Assembly (NCBI GenBank): GCA_025927765.1
Contig: JAICKU010000006.1
Span: forward strand, 30,489 to 94,488
Direction: 5' to 3'
Source of the DNA: Burkholderiales bacterium
Lineage (GTDB): Bacteria; Pseudomonadota; Gammaproteobacteria; Burkholderiales; Casimicrobiaceae
Length of the DNA stretch: 64,000 nt
Part shown: one piece after another, positions 36,725-46,798 of the stretch
Position numbering within the stretch: the first letter of the stretch is position 1
Layout of the letters: the number at the start of each line of letters is the position of its first letter
Notes under the pieces: model-generated
What the model saw: the letters and a program-made list of their open reading frames with translations, nothing else
The model's database searches: none
What the model was told of the DNA's origin: nothing
Made by a program: the position numbers and the translations under genes

Positions 36725-38619
36725 CGACCGCGCATGAACAGCCGGTCGAGGTCGCCGAGCGAGAGTTGAAACCACGTCGGCCGGCCGTGATTGCATTGGC
36801 CGGCGCGCTCGGTCGCTTCCATTTCGCGCAACAGCGCGTTCATTTCGGGAATCGTTAGGCTGCGATTCGCGCGCACCGCGCCATGGCACGCCATCGTCGC
36901 CAGCAGTTCGTCGCGCCGCGCGTCGAGCGCGCGCGAGCCGCCGTATTCGCGGATGTCGTGCAGCACGGCGCGGGCCAGCGCCGCGGCGTCGGCGTCCTTG
37001 AGCGGCGCGGGAATGCCGCGCACCGCGAGCGTGGCCGGACCGATCGGCGACACGTCGAAGCCGAGTGCGTCGAGCGCGTCGGCATGTTCGGTGACGGCGG
37101 CGACTTCCAGCGCTTCGGCGGCGAACGTCGCGGGCACGAGCAAGGGTTGCACCGGCACGCGCTCCGCGAACACCGATTTCAGCCGTTCGTACACGATGCG
37201 CTCGTGCGCGGCGTGCATGTCGACGAGCACGAGGCCCGCGCGATTCTGCGCGAGCACGTACACGCCGTGCAGTTGCGCGATCGCGAAGCCGAGCGGATGC
37301 GGCTCGTCGGTGGGAAGCGCATCGCTGCGTCGGGAGTCCGGCGTGGAATCGGAGGTCGTGCCGAACAGGCGACGGTAGAAGGCCGCCGGTTCCTGCGCAT
37401 CGAGCGGCATCGCACGCTGCATCGACGGTGCGCCATTCGCGGGCGCGCCATTCGTTGCTTGAAACTCGCCCATGGGCACGGGCGGCGGCATCTGTGCGGC
37501 CGCGAGGCCCAGGCGCTCCGCCGCGGACACCGCGGGCTGCACGCTCGCCGTGGCGGCGAGTGCGCGTTCGACCGCATGCCGCACGAACTGATGAATGGCA
37601 CCTGCGTCACGAAAACGCACCTCGGTCTTCTGCGGATGCACGTTCACGTCGACGCGGCGCGGATCGAGCACGAGCCATAGCGCGTACGCGGGTTGCCGTT
37701 CGTGATGCAGCACGTCGCGGTACGCCTCGCGCAGCGCGTGCGCGAGCATGCGGTCGCGCACGTAGCGGCCGTTCACGAACACGTGTTGCGTCGAGGGTCC
37801 GTCGGCCGCGTATGCGGGCCGCACGGCGAAGCCGGTCAGGCGAACCTCGCCCGCCTCCGCGTCCACCGACGCCGCGTGCTGCACGAACGCATCGCCGAGC
37901 AGCGCTTCCACGCGCGCGCGGCGTCCACCGCCCTGCAGCCGATGCACGGCGCGCCCGTTGTGCGTGAGCGTGAAAGCCACGCTGCCATAGGCGAGCGCGA
38001 TGCGGCGGAACGCCTCTTCGCAATGCGCCCATTCGGTGGCTTCGGTGCGGAGGAACTTGCGGCGCGCCGGCGTGTTGAAGTACAGCTCCTCGACCGTCAC
38101 GATGGTGCCGCTCGCGAGTGCGGCCGGGGCGACGACGCCCACGTTGCCGCCTTCGACTTCGAGGCGCCATGCATGCGGCTTGTCGCACGAGCGCGACGCG
38201 ATTGCGAGGCGCGACACCGCCGCCATCGACGCGAGCGCCTCGCCACGGAAACCGAGCGTCGCGATCGCCTCGAGGTCGACGACCGACGCGATCTTCGACG
38301 TCGCGTGCCGCGCGACCGCGAGCGGCAAATCCTCGCGCGCGATGCCGCTGCCGTTGTCGGCCACGCGCAGCCGCTTGATGCCGCCGCCGGCGACGTCGAC
38401 GTCGATCTGCGTCGCGCCGGCGTCGAGCGCGTTCTCGAGCAGCTCCTTCAAGGCCGCGGCCGGGCGCTCGACGACTTCGCCCGCTGCGATCTGGTTGATC
38501 AGCAGATCCGGCAGCGCAAGGATGTGACGCCCCAACGCTCGCGGCTCCGCCGCTTCGCTAACCGCCGAAGGGGCGCAATTCGCAGCTCGGGGCGGCCCTT
38601 CGCCGCGAACGACCGCCAT
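36721..38619 (-). CDS. mutL: DNA mismatch repair protein MutL (start uncertain)
   Basis: Couples MutS mismatch recognition to downstream nicking and excision. GHKL ATPase motifs: [28 protein letters not shown] (Glu and Asn), [15 protein letters not shown] and [12 protein letters not shown]. The C-terminal dimerisation domain ends in the [24 protein letters not shown] and CNHGRPT motifs. No DQHAxxER endonuclease motif is needed here: [13 protein letters not shown] is present instead. ATG 38619 overlaps the amidotransferase stop (ATGA) but adds about 28 residues encoded in repeat-like DNA. TTG at 38535 ([10 protein letters not shown]) is the alternative start. Confidence 0.93.
   Translation of the reverse strand: MAVVRGEGPPRAANCAPSAVSEAAEPRALGRHILALPDLLINQIAAGEVVERPAAALKELLENALDAGATQIDVDVAGGGIKRLRVADNGSGIAREDLPLAVARHATSKIASVVDLEAIATLGFRGEALASMAAVSRLAIASRSCDKPHAWRLEVEGGNVGVVAPAALASGTIVTVEELYFNTPARRKFLRTEATEWAHCEEAFRRIALAYGSVAFTLTHNGRAVHRLQGGGRRARVEALLGDAFVQHAASVDAEAGEVRLTGFAVRPAYAADGPSTQHVFVNGRYVRDRMLAHALREAYRDVLHHERQPAYALWLVLDPRRVDVNVHPQKTEVRFRDAGAIHQFVRHAVERALAATASVQPAVSAAERLGLAAAQMPPPVPMGEFQATNGAPANGAPSMQRAMPLDAQEPAAFYRRLFGTTSDSTPDSRRSDALPTDEPHPLGFAIAQLHGVYVLAQNRAGLVLVDMHAAHERIVYERLKSVFAERVPVQPLLVPATFAAEALEVAAVTEHADALDALGFDVSPIGPATLAVRGIPAPLKDADAAALARAVLHDIREYGGSRALDARRDELLATMACHGAVRANRSLTIPEMNALLREMEATERAGQCNHGRPTWFQLSLGDLDRLFMRGR
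38536..38612. repeat. GC-rich repeat-like segment at the mutL start
   Basis: GCGGCTCCGCCGCTTCGCTAACCGCCGAAGGGGCGCAATTCGCAGCTCGGGGCGGCCCTTCGCCGCG contains several short palindromes (GCGGCTCCGCCGC, CGGCCCTTCG) like those in the intergenic repeats. If the ATG at 38619 is used, it encodes an N-terminal extension of MutL. Confidence 0.4.
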
Positions 38620-39326
38620 CAGCGCTTCAGCTTCTGCGACCAGCGCGCATACACGCCGTCGGCCACCTGCTGCAGGTTCGCAAGGCGTGCGCCGAGATCG
38701 GCGAGGATTTCCTCGCGCGTCTGCCGCGACGCCGTTCCGGGCTCGAGAATCTCGTCCGCCCCCGAGCGGCACCACGCGTGCACGAGATCGGCGGTCATCT
38801 CGATGTGGCACTGGAAGCCGATGTGACGATCGTCGATCACGTAACCCTGATTCGGATTGAAGCCGTTGGTGAGAATGCGCGTGGCGCCGATGGGGATCTC
38901 GAACACGTCGTAATGCCACTGGAACGGGGTGAAGCGGTCGCGACCGCCGAGCCACGAGTGCGCAGCCGCGGCGTCGGTCGACTCGACGTTGATCCAGCCG
39001 ATCTCGGGCACGTTCGTGCGCGTCACGCGCCCACCGAGCGCCTGCGCGAGCAACTGACCGCCGAGGCAATGGCCGACGATCGGGACCTCGTGCGCGATAG
39101 CGTCGCGCAGCAGGCGCGACAGCGGGTCGATCCAGGGCAGCGTTTCATACACGCTCATCGGCCCGCCCATCATGCCGATGCCCGAGAATGCCCGCGGATC
39201 GGAGGGAATGGCGTCGCCCGCGTCGACCGCGACGAGTTGCCACGGCAAGCGCTGCGCGTCGAGCCAATCGGCGAAGTGCGCCGGGCCTTCGGTCGGGCTG
39301 AAGCGGAAGATGGCGATGGGGCGCAT
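38619..39326 (-). CDS. Class I glutamine amidotransferase-like protein
   Basis: 235 residues from ATG 39326 (MRPIAIFRFSPTEGPAHFADWL). The track start upstream is a shadow. Nucleophile elbow PIVGHCLGGQLLAQALGG with Cys, and the His/Glu pair in GFQCHIEMTADLV complete a GATase1 triad. Free-standing proteins of this kind are annotated as GMP-synthase-like amidotransferases, and some act as gamma-glutamyl hydrolases. The substrate is unknown. Divergent from the S9 peptidase and overlapping mutL, so it may be transcribed with mutL-miaA. Confidence 0.85.
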   Translation of the reverse strand: MRPIAIFRFSPTEGPAHFADWLDAQRLPWQLVAVDAGDAIPSDPRAFSGIGMMGGPMSVYETLPWIDPLSRLLRDAIAHEVPIVGHCLGGQLLAQALGGRVTRTNVPEIGWINVESTDAAAAHSWLGGRDRFTPFQWHYDVFEIPIGATRILTNGFNPNQGYVIDDRHIGFQCHIEMTADLVHAWCRSGADEILEPGTASRQTREEILADLGARLANLQQVADGVYARWSQKLKR

Positions 39327-39344
39327 CGTGGTTCCGGTCGTCAC

Positions 39345-39350
39345 TAGAAT
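39345..39350 (+). promoter_or_regulatory. -10 element candidate for the S9 peptidase gene
   Basis: CACTAGAATGTT in the 55-base divergent gap, 32 bases before the peptidase ATG. TAGAAT matches the element seen upstream of pcnB and the TPR gene. There is no clear -35. Confidence 0.3.
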
Positions 39351-39381
39351 GTTACCAGCCGACCCCCATGGGAACCGACGG

Positions 39382-41352
39382 ATGAAGGACCGCATTCCGC
39401 TTGCCGCGTTCGTACTCGCCGCGGCTTTCGCGCCGCCGGCGCTCGCCGACGACGTCATCATGCCGAACGCCGACCTCAAGACCGTGAACATCCCGGCGAT
39501 TCCCGCGGCGCTCGCGGCGAAGGTCGAGCCGTACACGGAGTTCAAGCCGACGCTCGCCGTGAGCTGGCATCCGGTCGATCGCGAACTCGTGGTCGCGCGC
39601 CGCGCGGGCAACACGACGCAGTTGCACGAGGTCGACCGTCCGCTCGGCGGGCTTGCGCAAATCACGCATTTCGCCGAGCCCGTCCGCTTCGGGCTGTGGT
39701 GGCCGAAGGCGCCCGACGTGTTCGTGTTCGTCCGCGACGCCGGCGGCAACGAGCAGCGGCAGCTCTACCGGCTCGACCCCGGGCAGCGCGAACCGGTGCT
39801 GCTGACCGATCCGTCACGCAAGCACGACGTCGGCACGCTCACGCACGCGCGCGACCGCGCGCTCGTCACGTCCGTGGCGCTCGACAAGACGGGGCGCACC
39901 GCCAATCCCACCACGGACCTGACGCTCGTCGACCCGCTCGCGCCACACGGGGCGCGCAAGCTCGCGACGCTCGCGGGCACCGGCTGGGGCGACTTCACGT
40001 TCTCGTTCGACGACAAGCGCGTGGCGCTCGTCGATTACAAGTCGGTCAACGAGTCGTACGTGTACGTGATGGACGTCGCGACCGGCGCGAAGAAGCGCGT
40101 GTTTCCGCGCGAAGGGGCGACGCTCGCGCGACCCATCGCGACGAGCGATCTCGCGTTCGATCGGCCCGGCAAGGGCCTGTTCCTGTCGACCGATCGCGAC
40201 GGCGAGTTCCGGCGCCTTGCGCATCTCGATCTCGCCACGGGGCGGCTCGATTACTTCGGGCACGGCGGCGCCCATGATGTCGAGGCGCTGGCGTTGTCGC
40301 CCGATGGCCGCAGGCTCGCCGTGATCACCAACGAAGCGGGCATCGGCGTGTTGCGCCTCTACGACGCCGGCACGCGCAAGCCGTTGCCGCAGCCGACGCT
40401 GCCCGTCGGCAACGTGGAGCGGCTGGTGTGGCACGAGAACTCGAACGATCTCGCGTTCTCGATCGACAGTGCGCAAAGCCCGAACGATGCGTACTCGCTG
40501 AACGTGCGCGACGGCGTCGTCACGCGCTGGACGAAAACGAGCGTGCCCGGTCTCGACGCCGATGCGTTCCGAAGTGCGGCGCCGATCGCGTGGACGAGCT
40601 TCGACGGCCGCACGATCGGCGGCTTCATCACGCGGCCGCCCGCGAAGTTCACGGGCAAGCGGCCGGTGATCGTGTCGATCCACGGCGGCCCGGAAGGCCA
40701 GGCGCGCCCCGGCTTCCTGGGTCGCTGGAACTACTTCGTCGACGAGCTCGGCATCGCCGTCATCGAGCCCAACGTGCGCGGCTCGACCGGCTACGGCAAG
40801 ACGTTCGTCGATCTCGACAACGGCATGAAGCGCGAGGATTCGGTGCGCGACATCGGCGCGCTGCTCGATTGGATCGCCACGCAGCCCGGTCTCGATTCGC
40901 GCCGCGTGCTGATCGAAGGCGGCAGCTACGGCGGCTACATGGCGCTCGCCGTGGCGACGCACTACGGCGACCGCATCGCGGGCACGATCGACGTCGTCGG
41001 CATCGCCAACTTCGTGTCGTTCCTCGAGAACACCGAGAGCTATCGCCGCGACCTGCGGCGCGTCGAGTACGGCGACGAGCGCAACGCGTCGATGCGCGCG
41101 TTCCTGACGAAGATCTCGCCGGTCAACAACGCACCACGCATCCGGGCGCCGCTCTTCGTCGTACACGGCCGCAACGACCCGCGCGTGCCGTACACCGAAG
41201 CCGAGCAGATCGTCGCGGCCGCGCAGAAGAACGGCGTGCCGGTGTGGTACCTCCTCGCGGACAACGAGGGGCACGGGTTCGTGCGCAAGGCGAATGCGGA
41301 CTACCTGTTCTACGCGATGGTCGAGCTCATGCGCGCGTACCTGCTGCGCTGA
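39382..41352 (+). CDS. Secreted S9-family prolyl oligopeptidase-like serine peptidase
   Basis: 656 residues from ATG 39382, chosen for its signal peptide MKDRIPLAAFVLAAAFAPPALADD. The track start lies inside the divergent gene. An N-terminal beta-propeller (repeated blades such as LSPDGRRLAVITNEAGIGVLRLYD) is followed by an alpha/beta hydrolase domain: VIVSIHGGPEGQ, NVRGSTGYGKTF, nucleophile Ser in IEGGSYGGYMALAVATHY, Asp in VVHGRNDPRVPY and His in NEGHGFVRK. It probably degrades peptides in the periplasm or outside. It stands alone, convergent with folE2. Confidence 0.92.
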   Translation: MKDRIPLAAFVLAAAFAPPALADDVIMPNADLKTVNIPAIPAALAAKVEPYTEFKPTLAVSWHPVDRELVVARRAGNTTQLHEVDRPLGGLAQITHFAEPVRFGLWWPKAPDVFVFVRDAGGNEQRQLYRLDPGQREPVLLTDPSRKHDVGTLTHARDRALVTSVALDKTGRTANPTTDLTLVDPLAPHGARKLATLAGTGWGDFTFSFDDKRVALVDYKSVNESYVYVMDVATGAKKRVFPREGATLARPIATSDLAFDRPGKGLFLSTDRDGEFRRLAHLDLATGRLDYFGHGGAHDVEALALSPDGRRLAVITNEAGIGVLRLYDAGTRKPLPQPTLPVGNVERLVWHENSNDLAFSIDSAQSPNDAYSLNVRDGVVTRWTKTSVPGLDADAFRSAAPIAWTSFDGRTIGGFITRPPAKFTGKRPVIVSIHGGPEGQARPGFLGRWNYFVDELGIAVIEPNVRGSTGYGKTFVDLDNGMKREDSVRDIGALLDWIATQPGLDSRRVLIEGGSYGGYMALAVATHYGDRIAGTIDVVGIANFVSFLENTESYRRDLRRVEYGDERNASMRAFLTKISPVNNAPRIRAPLFVVHGRNDPRVPYTEAEQIVAAAQKNGVPVWYLLADNEGHGFVRKANADYLFYAMVELMRAYLLR

Positions 41353-41364
41353 ACCGGGAGCGCG

Positions 41365-42177
41365 TTACAGCCCGCGCGCAATCCGCGCGTACGCCGAGTG
41401 ATTGTGGATCGACTCGAAGTTCTCGGCCTCGACCGCGTAACCGGCGATGCGCGGATCGTTGGCAAGCCGCGCCGCGACGCCGCGTACGAGATCCTCGACG
41501 AAGCGCGGGTTGTCGTACGCACGCTCGGTGACGTACTTTTCGTCGGCGCGCTTCAGCAGGCCGTACAGCTCGCACGACGCCTCGTCTTCGGCGACGCGCA
41601 CGAGTTCACCGACGCGCATCGGCTCGCGCGGACGCACGCTGATCGTAACGAGCGAGCGCTGGTTGTGCGCACCGTAGTCGGAGATCTCCTTCGAGCACGG
41701 GCAAAGCGAGGTCACCGGCACCGACACGGCGATCGTGCTCGCGAATTGGCCGCGCGACAGCTCGGCGGAGAGGCGCACGTCGTAGTCGAGCAGGCTCGCC
41801 ACGCCGGAGACGGGCGCCAGCTTGCGGATGAAGCACGGAAACGCCAGCTCGACGTAGCAGCCCGGGGCACCGAGGCGCGCCACGAGATCGTCGACGAAGC
41901 CGCGCATCTCGTCCACCGAGAACGGCACGCCGGCGGCCGCGCGATCCTCGAGGAGCGCCACGAGCCGCGACATGTGCGTGCCCTTCTGCTCTTCGGGCAG
42001 CTCGACGTAGACGGCGCACGTCGCAACGGTGGCGTGCACGTCGTCGCCGTCCTGGAACGACAGCGGATAGCGCAGGCCGCGGATGCCGACGCGATCGATC
42101 GCGATATGGCGCTCGTCGCGCGACGACTGCACATCGGGGATGGGGATCAATCCGCTCGGGGTTTCCGGTCGATTCAT
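41365..42177 (-). CDS. folE2: GTP cyclohydrolase I, type IB
   Basis: Converts GTP to dihydroneopterin triphosphate, entry to folate (and related pterin) synthesis, with a metal-flexible enzyme often used when zinc is scarce. 270 residues. The FolE2 signature PVTSLCPCSKEISDYGAHNQRS holds the metal-binding Cys, and ELAFPCFIRKLAPVSG is also typical. Last gene of the xseB-ispA-dxs-folE2 run, 96 bases after dxs. No zinc-regulator site is evident. Confidence 0.95.
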   Translation of the reverse strand: MNRPETPSGLIPIPDVQSSRDERHIAIDRVGIRGLRYPLSFQDGDDVHATVATCAVYVELPEEQKGTHMSRLVALLEDRAAAGVPFSVDEMRGFVDDLVARLGAPGCYVELAFPCFIRKLAPVSGVASLLDYDVRLSAELSRGQFASTIAVSVPVTSLCPCSKEISDYGAHNQRSLVTISVRPREPMRVGELVRVAEDEASCELYGLLKRADEKYVTERAYDNPRFVEDLVRGVAARLANDPRIAGYAVEAENFESIHNHSAYARIARGL

Positions 42178-42273
42178 GGGTTGCAGTGTGCCATAGGGGT
42201 GGTCATCGCCCCATTGGATGCAGCACGAGGGTGCGGCGTTTCAGTGGCGCCGGGCCGCGCCGATCCACGCGTT

Positions 42274-44163
42274 TCACGCCGCCGGCTTGGCCCAGCTTTC
42301 CGGCGTACGCTGTGCGAAGCGTTGATGGATCGACGCCGCGATGCCCTTCGCGTCTAAACCCGCGTGCGAAAGCAGGAGTGCGGGATCACCGTGGTCGAGG
42401 AAGCGATCGGGCAAGCCCAGATGCAGAATGGGCAACGCGATCTTCTCGGAGGCGAGCAATTCGGCGACCGCGCTGCCCGCGCCTCCCGCGATCACGTTCT
42501 CCTCGACGGTCACGAACGCGTCGTGTTCCTCCGCAAGCTTGCGGATCAGCTCCGCGTCGAGCGGCTTCACGAAACGCATGTTGGCGACGGTCGCGTCGAG
42601 GTCCTCGGCCGCCGCGAGCGCCGGATACAGCAATTGCCCGAACGCGAGGATCGCGATGCGATGCGTGCGCCGCTTGGCCGTGCGCCGGATCTCACCCTTG
42701 CCGATGGGCAGTGTCGTCAACGCAGGCTGGATCGCGATACCGGGTCCGGTGCCGCGCGGGTAGCGCACCGCCGACGGCGTGTCGAGATGGAACGCCGTGG
42801 TGAGCATCTGGCGCGTTTCGTTCTCGTCGGCCGGCGCCATCACGGTGGTGTTCGGCAGGCAGCGCAGGTACGAGAGGTCGAATGCGCCAATGTGCGTCGG
42901 CCCGTCGGCCCCGACGACGCCCGCGCGGTCGATCGCGAACATCACCGGCAGGTTCTGCAGCACGACGTCGTGAATGAGCTGGTCGTACGCGCGCTGCAGG
43001 AACGTCGAATAGATCGCGACGACCGGCTTCATGCCTTCGCACGCGAGGCCGGCGGCGAACGTCACGGCATGCTGCTCGGCGATGCCGACGTCGTAGTAGC
43101 GCTCGGGAAAGCGATGCGAGAACTCGACGAGGCCCGAGCCTTCGCGCATCGCCGGCGTGATGCCGACGAGGCGCCGGTCGCTCTTCGCCATGTCGCAGAG
43201 CCATTCGCCGAACACTTGCGTGTACGTGGGCTTGCCGCCGCCCTTGGGCACGATGCCGACTGCAGGATCGAACTTGCTGACGCCGTGGTAGAGGATCGGG
43301 TCCTCCTCCGCGCGCCCGTACCCGTAGCCCTTGCGGGTGACCACGTGCAGGAACTGCGGCCCGTTCAGGTTGCGCACGTTCGCAAGCGTCTTGACGAGCA
43401 GGTCGACGTCGTGGCCCCAGATGGGTCCGATGTAGTTGAAGCCGAATTCCTCGAACAGCGTGCCCGGCAGCACCATGCCTTTGACGTGCACTTCGGCGCG
43501 TCGCGCGAGCTCGTGCACCGGCGGCAGCTTCGCGAGCACTTCCTTGCCGCCCCGACGGACGGTGTTGTAGAAGCGCGATGCGAGCACCTTCGCGAGATAG
43601 TTGTTGAAGGCGCCGACGGGCTCCGAGATCGACATGTCGTTGTCGTTCAGGATCACCAGCACGTTCGCGCCCTCGGCGTTGTTCAGCGCCTCGAACGCCA
43701 TGCCGGCGCTCATCGCACCGTCGCCGATCACCGCGACGACCTTGGTCGTATCGCCGGTCAACTTCTTCGCCGCCGCCATGCCGAGCGCCGCGGAGATCGA
43801 CGTCGACGAATGTGCGGTGCCGAACGTGTCGTACTCGCTTTCGTCGCGGCGCGGAAAGCCACCCGGCCCGCCCCATTGGCGCAGCTTGTCCATGCGTGCG
43901 CGACGGCCCGTCAGGATCTTGTGCGCGTACGTCTGGTGACCGACGTCCCACACGATGCGATCGCGGGGCGTATCGAACACGTAGTGCAGCGCGATCGTGA
44001 GCTCGACGGTGCCGAGGTTCGACGACAGGTGACCGCCGGTGCTCGCGACCGAATGCAGCAGGAAGGCGCGCAGCTCGCGCGCGAGTTGCGGCAGAAGGCC
44101 GCGGTCGAGCTTGCGCAGATCGGCCGGCGAATCGATTTTCTCGAGGAGCGGGTAGGTGTCCAT
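42274..44163 (-). CDS. dxs: 1-deoxy-D-xylulose-5-phosphate synthase
   Basis: Thiamine-dependent first step of the MEP isoprenoid pathway. 629 residues from ATG 44163 ([21 protein letters not shown]). ATG codons at 44169 and 44172 are also possible and none has a clear ribosome site. [15 protein letters not shown], the TPP/Mg motif [16 protein letters not shown]...NDN, and the transketolase C-terminal motifs [17 protein letters not shown] and [18 protein letters not shown] are present. Downstream of ispA, with a repeat in the 73-base gap. Confidence 0.96.
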   Translation of the reverse strand: MDTYPLLEKIDSPADLRKLDRGLLPQLARELRAFLLHSVASTGGHLSSNLGTVELTIALHYVFDTPRDRIVWDVGHQTYAHKILTGRRARMDKLRQWGGPGGFPRRDESEYDTFGTAHSSTSISAALGMAAAKKLTGDTTKVVAVIGDGAMSAGMAFEALNNAEGANVLVILNDNDMSISEPVGAFNNYLAKVLASRFYNTVRRGGKEVLAKLPPVHELARRAEVHVKGMVLPGTLFEEFGFNYIGPIWGHDVDLLVKTLANVRNLNGPQFLHVVTRKGYGYGRAEEDPILYHGVSKFDPAVGIVPKGGGKPTYTQVFGEWLCDMAKSDRRLVGITPAMREGSGLVEFSHRFPERYYDVGIAEQHAVTFAAGLACEGMKPVVAIYSTFLQRAYDQLIHDVVLQNLPVMFAIDRAGVVGADGPTHIGAFDLSYLRCLPNTTVMAPADENETRQMLTTAFHLDTPSAVRYPRGTGPGIAIQPALTTLPIGKGEIRRTAKRRTHRIAILAFGQLLYPALAAAEDLDATVANMRFVKPLDAELIRKLAEEHDAFVTVEENVIAGGAGSAVAELLASEKIALPILHLGLPDRFLDHGDPALLLSHAGLDAKGIAASIHQRFAQRTPESWAKPAA

Positions 44164-44179
44164 GAGCATCATCAGTCGC

Positions 44180-44221
44180 GAAGGGCCACCCCCCGGGGGG
44201 CAGCGAGCGGAGCGAGCGTGG
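44180..44221. repeat. Intergenic repeat, GC-palindrome/GCGAGCG type (copy between ispA and dxs)
   Basis: GAAGGGCCACCCCCCGGGGGGCAGCGAGCGGAGCGAGCGTGGG, the most complete copy. It differs from the one at 10088 at only a few positions. Confidence 0.75.
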
Positions 44222-44236
44222 GCGGATCTTCCATCT

Positions 44237-45118
44237 TCACCGGTTGCGCAGCACGATCCAGTCGGCGAGCTCGGTGAGGCGCCGCGCACGCGTGCCGAGC
44301 GGCGCCAGCGCATCGTGTGCCTCGCCGCGCAGGCGCATCGCCTCCTCGCGGGCGCCTTCGACGCCATGCAGCGTCGCGAACGTCGCCTTGTGCTGCTCGG
44401 CGTCCTTGCCGGCGGTCTTGCCGAGCGACGCGCTCGAGCCTTCGACGTCGAGCACGTCGTCGACGACCTGGAACGCGAGCCCCGCGGCCACTGCATAGCG
44501 GTCGAGGGCCGTGACGTCGGCGACCGGCGCGGCGGCGGTGTGCGCGCCGAGCCGGACCGCGGCGCGAATGAGCGCTCCGGTCTTCATCGCGTGCAGTTGG
44601 GCAAGCGAATTCGCGTCGAGTGCCCTTCCCGTCGCATCGAGATCGAGCTGCTGCCCGCCCGCCATCCCCAGAACGCCGGCGGCATCGGCCAGGATCGCGC
44701 ATGCGTCGGCCGCACCAGGACCGCTTTTCGCGAGCACCGAAAACGCGAGCGTCTGCAGCGCGTCACCCGCAAGGAGTGCCGTCGCCTCGTCGAAGGCCAC
44801 ATGGCAGGTGGGCTTGCCGCGGCGCAGCGAATCGTCGTCCATGCACGGCAGATCGTCATGGACGAGCGAGTACGCGTGAATCAGCTCGACCGCTGCGGCA
44901 CGCGCGTCGGCGCGGTCGACATTGCCGCCGGTCGCTTCGGCGGCGGCGTAGACGAGGAGCGGGCGCATCCGCTTGCCGCCGCCGAGCGTCGCGTAGCGCA
45001 TCGCCTCCGCGAGCCGTGCAGCGGCGCTCTGCTCCGCGGGCAGGACCCGCTCGAGCACGCCTTCGATTCGCTGCTGGTGCACCTCTGCCCAGTCGCGAAA
45101 CGACGGCGCGTCAGGCAT
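44237..45118 (-). CDS. ispA: Farnesyl diphosphate synthase (short-chain polyprenyl synthase)
   Basis: Condenses isopentenyl diphosphate with dimethylallyl/geranyl diphosphate to farnesyl diphosphate. 293 residues from ATG 45118 ([17 protein letters not shown]). First aspartate-rich motif [17 protein letters not shown], second [12 protein letters not shown], plus [10 protein letters not shown]. The start overlaps the xseB stop by eight bases. The track start inside xseB is spurious. Confidence 0.95.
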   Translation of the reverse strand: MPDAPSFRDWAEVHQQRIEGVLERVLPAEQSAAARLAEAMRYATLGGGKRMRPLLVYAAAEATGGNVDRADARAAAVELIHAYSLVHDDLPCMDDDSLRRGKPTCHVAFDEATALLAGDALQTLAFSVLAKSGPGAADACAILADAAGVLGMAGGQQLDLDATGRALDANSLAQLHAMKTGALIRAAVRLGAHTAAAPVADVTALDRYAVAAGLAFQVVDDVLDVEGSSASLGKTAGKDAEQHKATFATLHGVEGAREEAMRLRGEAHDALAPLGTRARRLTELADWIVLRNR

Positions 45119-45350
45119 CGTCGCTTTCGGGCGGCGAGAACGGTTGCAGCACGCCGCGCTCGAGCACCTGCACCTGCTGCTGCGCATCCTTCAGCGCCGA
45201 CTGGCAGTACGCGAGCAACTCGGCGCCGCGCTTGTACGCGTCGAGCGATTCGCGCAGCGGCAATTCGCCGCTTTCCATGCGCGCGACGATCGCCTCGAGC
45301 TCCGCGAGCGCGGATTCGAAACTAGGGGGAGATTCGGGTGTCTCGGACAT
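45111..45350 (-). CDS. xseB: Exodeoxyribonuclease VII small subunit
   Basis: 79 residues from ATG 45350 (MSETPESPPSFESALAELEAIVARMESGELPL), matching the usual length of about 80. The track start adds 12 residues from a GTG. FESALAELEAIVARMESGELPLRESLDAYKRGAELLAYCQSAL is the helical hairpin that binds XseA. First gene of the isoprenoid operon, in the familiar xseB-ispA-dxs order. The large subunit xseA is not in the window. Confidence 0.93.
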   Translation of the reverse strand: MSETPESPPSFESALAELEAIVARMESGELPLRESLDAYKRGAELLAYCQSALKDAQQQVQVLERGVLQPFSPPESDDA

Positions 45351-45433
45351 GTCGATGGCGTGGACGAAGCGCGACACGTCGCTCACGCCGCACGCTTCGT
45401 CCCTGTCGCGATTCTACCCGAGCCCGCGGAGCC

Positions 45434-45463
45434 TTGACGATGAAGTATCGAACGCAATATACT
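45434..45463 (+). promoter_or_regulatory. Sigma-70-like promoter for the Rieske-rhodanese operon
   Basis: TTGACG, an 18-base spacer, then TATACT. The region is AT-richer than its surroundings. Transcription would start near 45470, leaving a leader of about 210 bases that includes the inverted repeats. This is the best -35/-10 match noticed in the window. Confidence 0.5.
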
Positions 45464-45569
45464 GGTCGGTTTTGACGATGCGGCCTTTCAAGTCGGGGCA
45501 ATCCCGTCTTGCGCGATACCTTTCGCGTTGGCCGACTTAGCAAAGCGGTCCGGAGCGGGGTGGGGCAAC

Positions 45570-45623
45570 GAGGGTCGCACCCTCATGCGTCGCCCATGCG
45601 AAATGAGGGTCCGACCCTCATTT
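45570..45623. repeat. GGGTCnGACCC family repeats, two copies in the Rieske leader
   Basis: GAGGGTCGCACCCTC is followed by the perfect palindrome AAATGAGGGTC-C-GACCCTCATTT. Each could form a short hairpin in the leader RNA. Confidence 0.75.
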
Positions 45624-45682
45624 CCACATGGCGTCCGGGTTGTTGGGTTGGGTTGGCGTTTCACGCCTGAAAGGAAAGGTCG

Positions 45683-46792
45683 ATGTCGGATCTCGCCACC
45701 GCCGCGCAACTGCGGCAAGCCACGTCACAGCTTCCCGCAAGCTGGTATTGCGATCCCGGGGTGCTCGCCGAAGAGCGCGCGCGGCTTTTCGCGCGTGCGC
45801 CAGGGTATGTCGGTCATGCGCTGATGGTGCCAGAGCCGGGCGACTACCAGGTGCTCGCTGCGCGCGACAACGCGCAGGCGCTCGTGCACGCTCCGCACGG
45901 CCTCGAGCTCTTGTCGAACATCTGCCGCCATCGGCAGGCGATCATGCTGACGGGCAAGGGCAACGCGCAGAACATCGTGTGCCCGATCCACCGCTGGACG
46001 TACGACCTCTCGGGCAAGCTGCTCGGCGCGCCGCACTTCGCGAACCAGCCCTGCGCGCATCTCGGCCGCAGCGCATTGCAGAACTGGAACGGACTGCTGT
46101 TCGACGGCCCGCGCGACATCGCGCGCGACCTCGCGGGCCTGTCGTTGCAGAACGTCGACTTCAGCGGCTACGTGCTGAACCACGTCGACCTGCACGAGTG
46201 CAATTACAACTGGAAGACGTTCCTCGAGGTGTATCTCGAGGACTATCACGTCGAGCCGTTCCATCCGGGCCTCGGGCAATTCGTCACATGCGACGACCTG
46301 CGCTGGGAGTTCGCGGACTGGGCGTCGGTGCAGACGGTGGGCATCAACAACCGTCTCGCGCGCCCCGGCACGCGCACCTACGAGCGCTGGCACAAGGCCG
46401 TGCTCGACTACTATCGCGGTGAGCTGCCCCGGCACGGCGCCGTGTGGCTCACGTACTACCCGAACATCATGGTCGAGTGGTACCCGCACGTGCTCGTGAT
46501 CAGTACGCTGATTCCCAAGGCCGTCGACAAGACGCTGAACGTCGTCGAGTTCTACTACCCGGAGGACATCGCGCTGTTCGAGCCGGAGTTCGTCGCTGCG
46601 GAGCAGGCGGCGTATCACGAAACCGCGCGCGAGGACGACGAGATCGCCGAGCGCATGGACGCGGGGCGCAAGGCGCTCTACACGCAAGGACGAAGCGAGG
46701 TAGGCCCCTACCAGTCGCCGATGGAAGACGGCATGCAGCACTTCCACGAGTTCTACCGCCGCGAGATGGAAGCGCATCTCGCGCATCTTTGA
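45683..46792 (+). CDS. Rieske non-heme iron oxygenase alpha-subunit-like protein
   Basis: 369 residues. Rieske [2Fe-2S] site CRHRQ, 16-residue spacing, CPIHRW. The catalytic domain has the mononuclear iron ligands in LEDYHVEPFHPGL, with a later Asp expected in the DDEIAERMDAG region. Architecture matches ring-hydroxylating oxygenase alpha subunits and the choline/carnitine-type monooxygenases. No reductase, ferredoxin or beta subunit gene is adjacent, so electrons must come from elsewhere. It is followed after six bases by a sulfurtransferase gene. The substrate is unknown. Confidence 0.88.
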   Translation: MSDLATAAQLRQATSQLPASWYCDPGVLAEERARLFARAPGYVGHALMVPEPGDYQVLAARDNAQALVHAPHGLELLSNICRHRQAIMLTGKGNAQNIVCPIHRWTYDLSGKLLGAPHFANQPCAHLGRSALQNWNGLLFDGPRDIARDLAGLSLQNVDFSGYVLNHVDLHECNYNWKTFLEVYLEDYHVEPFHPGLGQFVTCDDLRWEFADWASVQTVGINNRLARPGTRTYERWHKAVLDYYRGELPRHGAVWLTYYPNIMVEWYPHVLVISTLIPKAVDKTLNVVEFYYPEDIALFEPEFVAAEQAAYHETAREDDEIAERMDAGRKALYTQGRSEVGPYQSPMEDGMQHFHEFYRREMEAHLAHL

Positions 46793-46798
46793 CGGCCG

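Larger units (their letters stand above)
45351..45682. other. 332-base divergent region between xseB and the Rieske gene
   Basis: Contains a near-consensus + strand promoter (45434-45463), a TAGAAT element on the minus strand at 45416-45411 towards xseB, and two GGGTCnGACCC-type palindromes (45570-45623) in what would be the Rieske leader. No small ORF with a good ribosome site was found. Confidence 0.5.

Noticed and set aside
39172-39381. N-terminal extension of the S9 peptidase in the ORF track
   Set aside because: It lies inside the divergent amidotransferase gene and removes the signal peptide from the N-terminus. ATG 39382 fits better.
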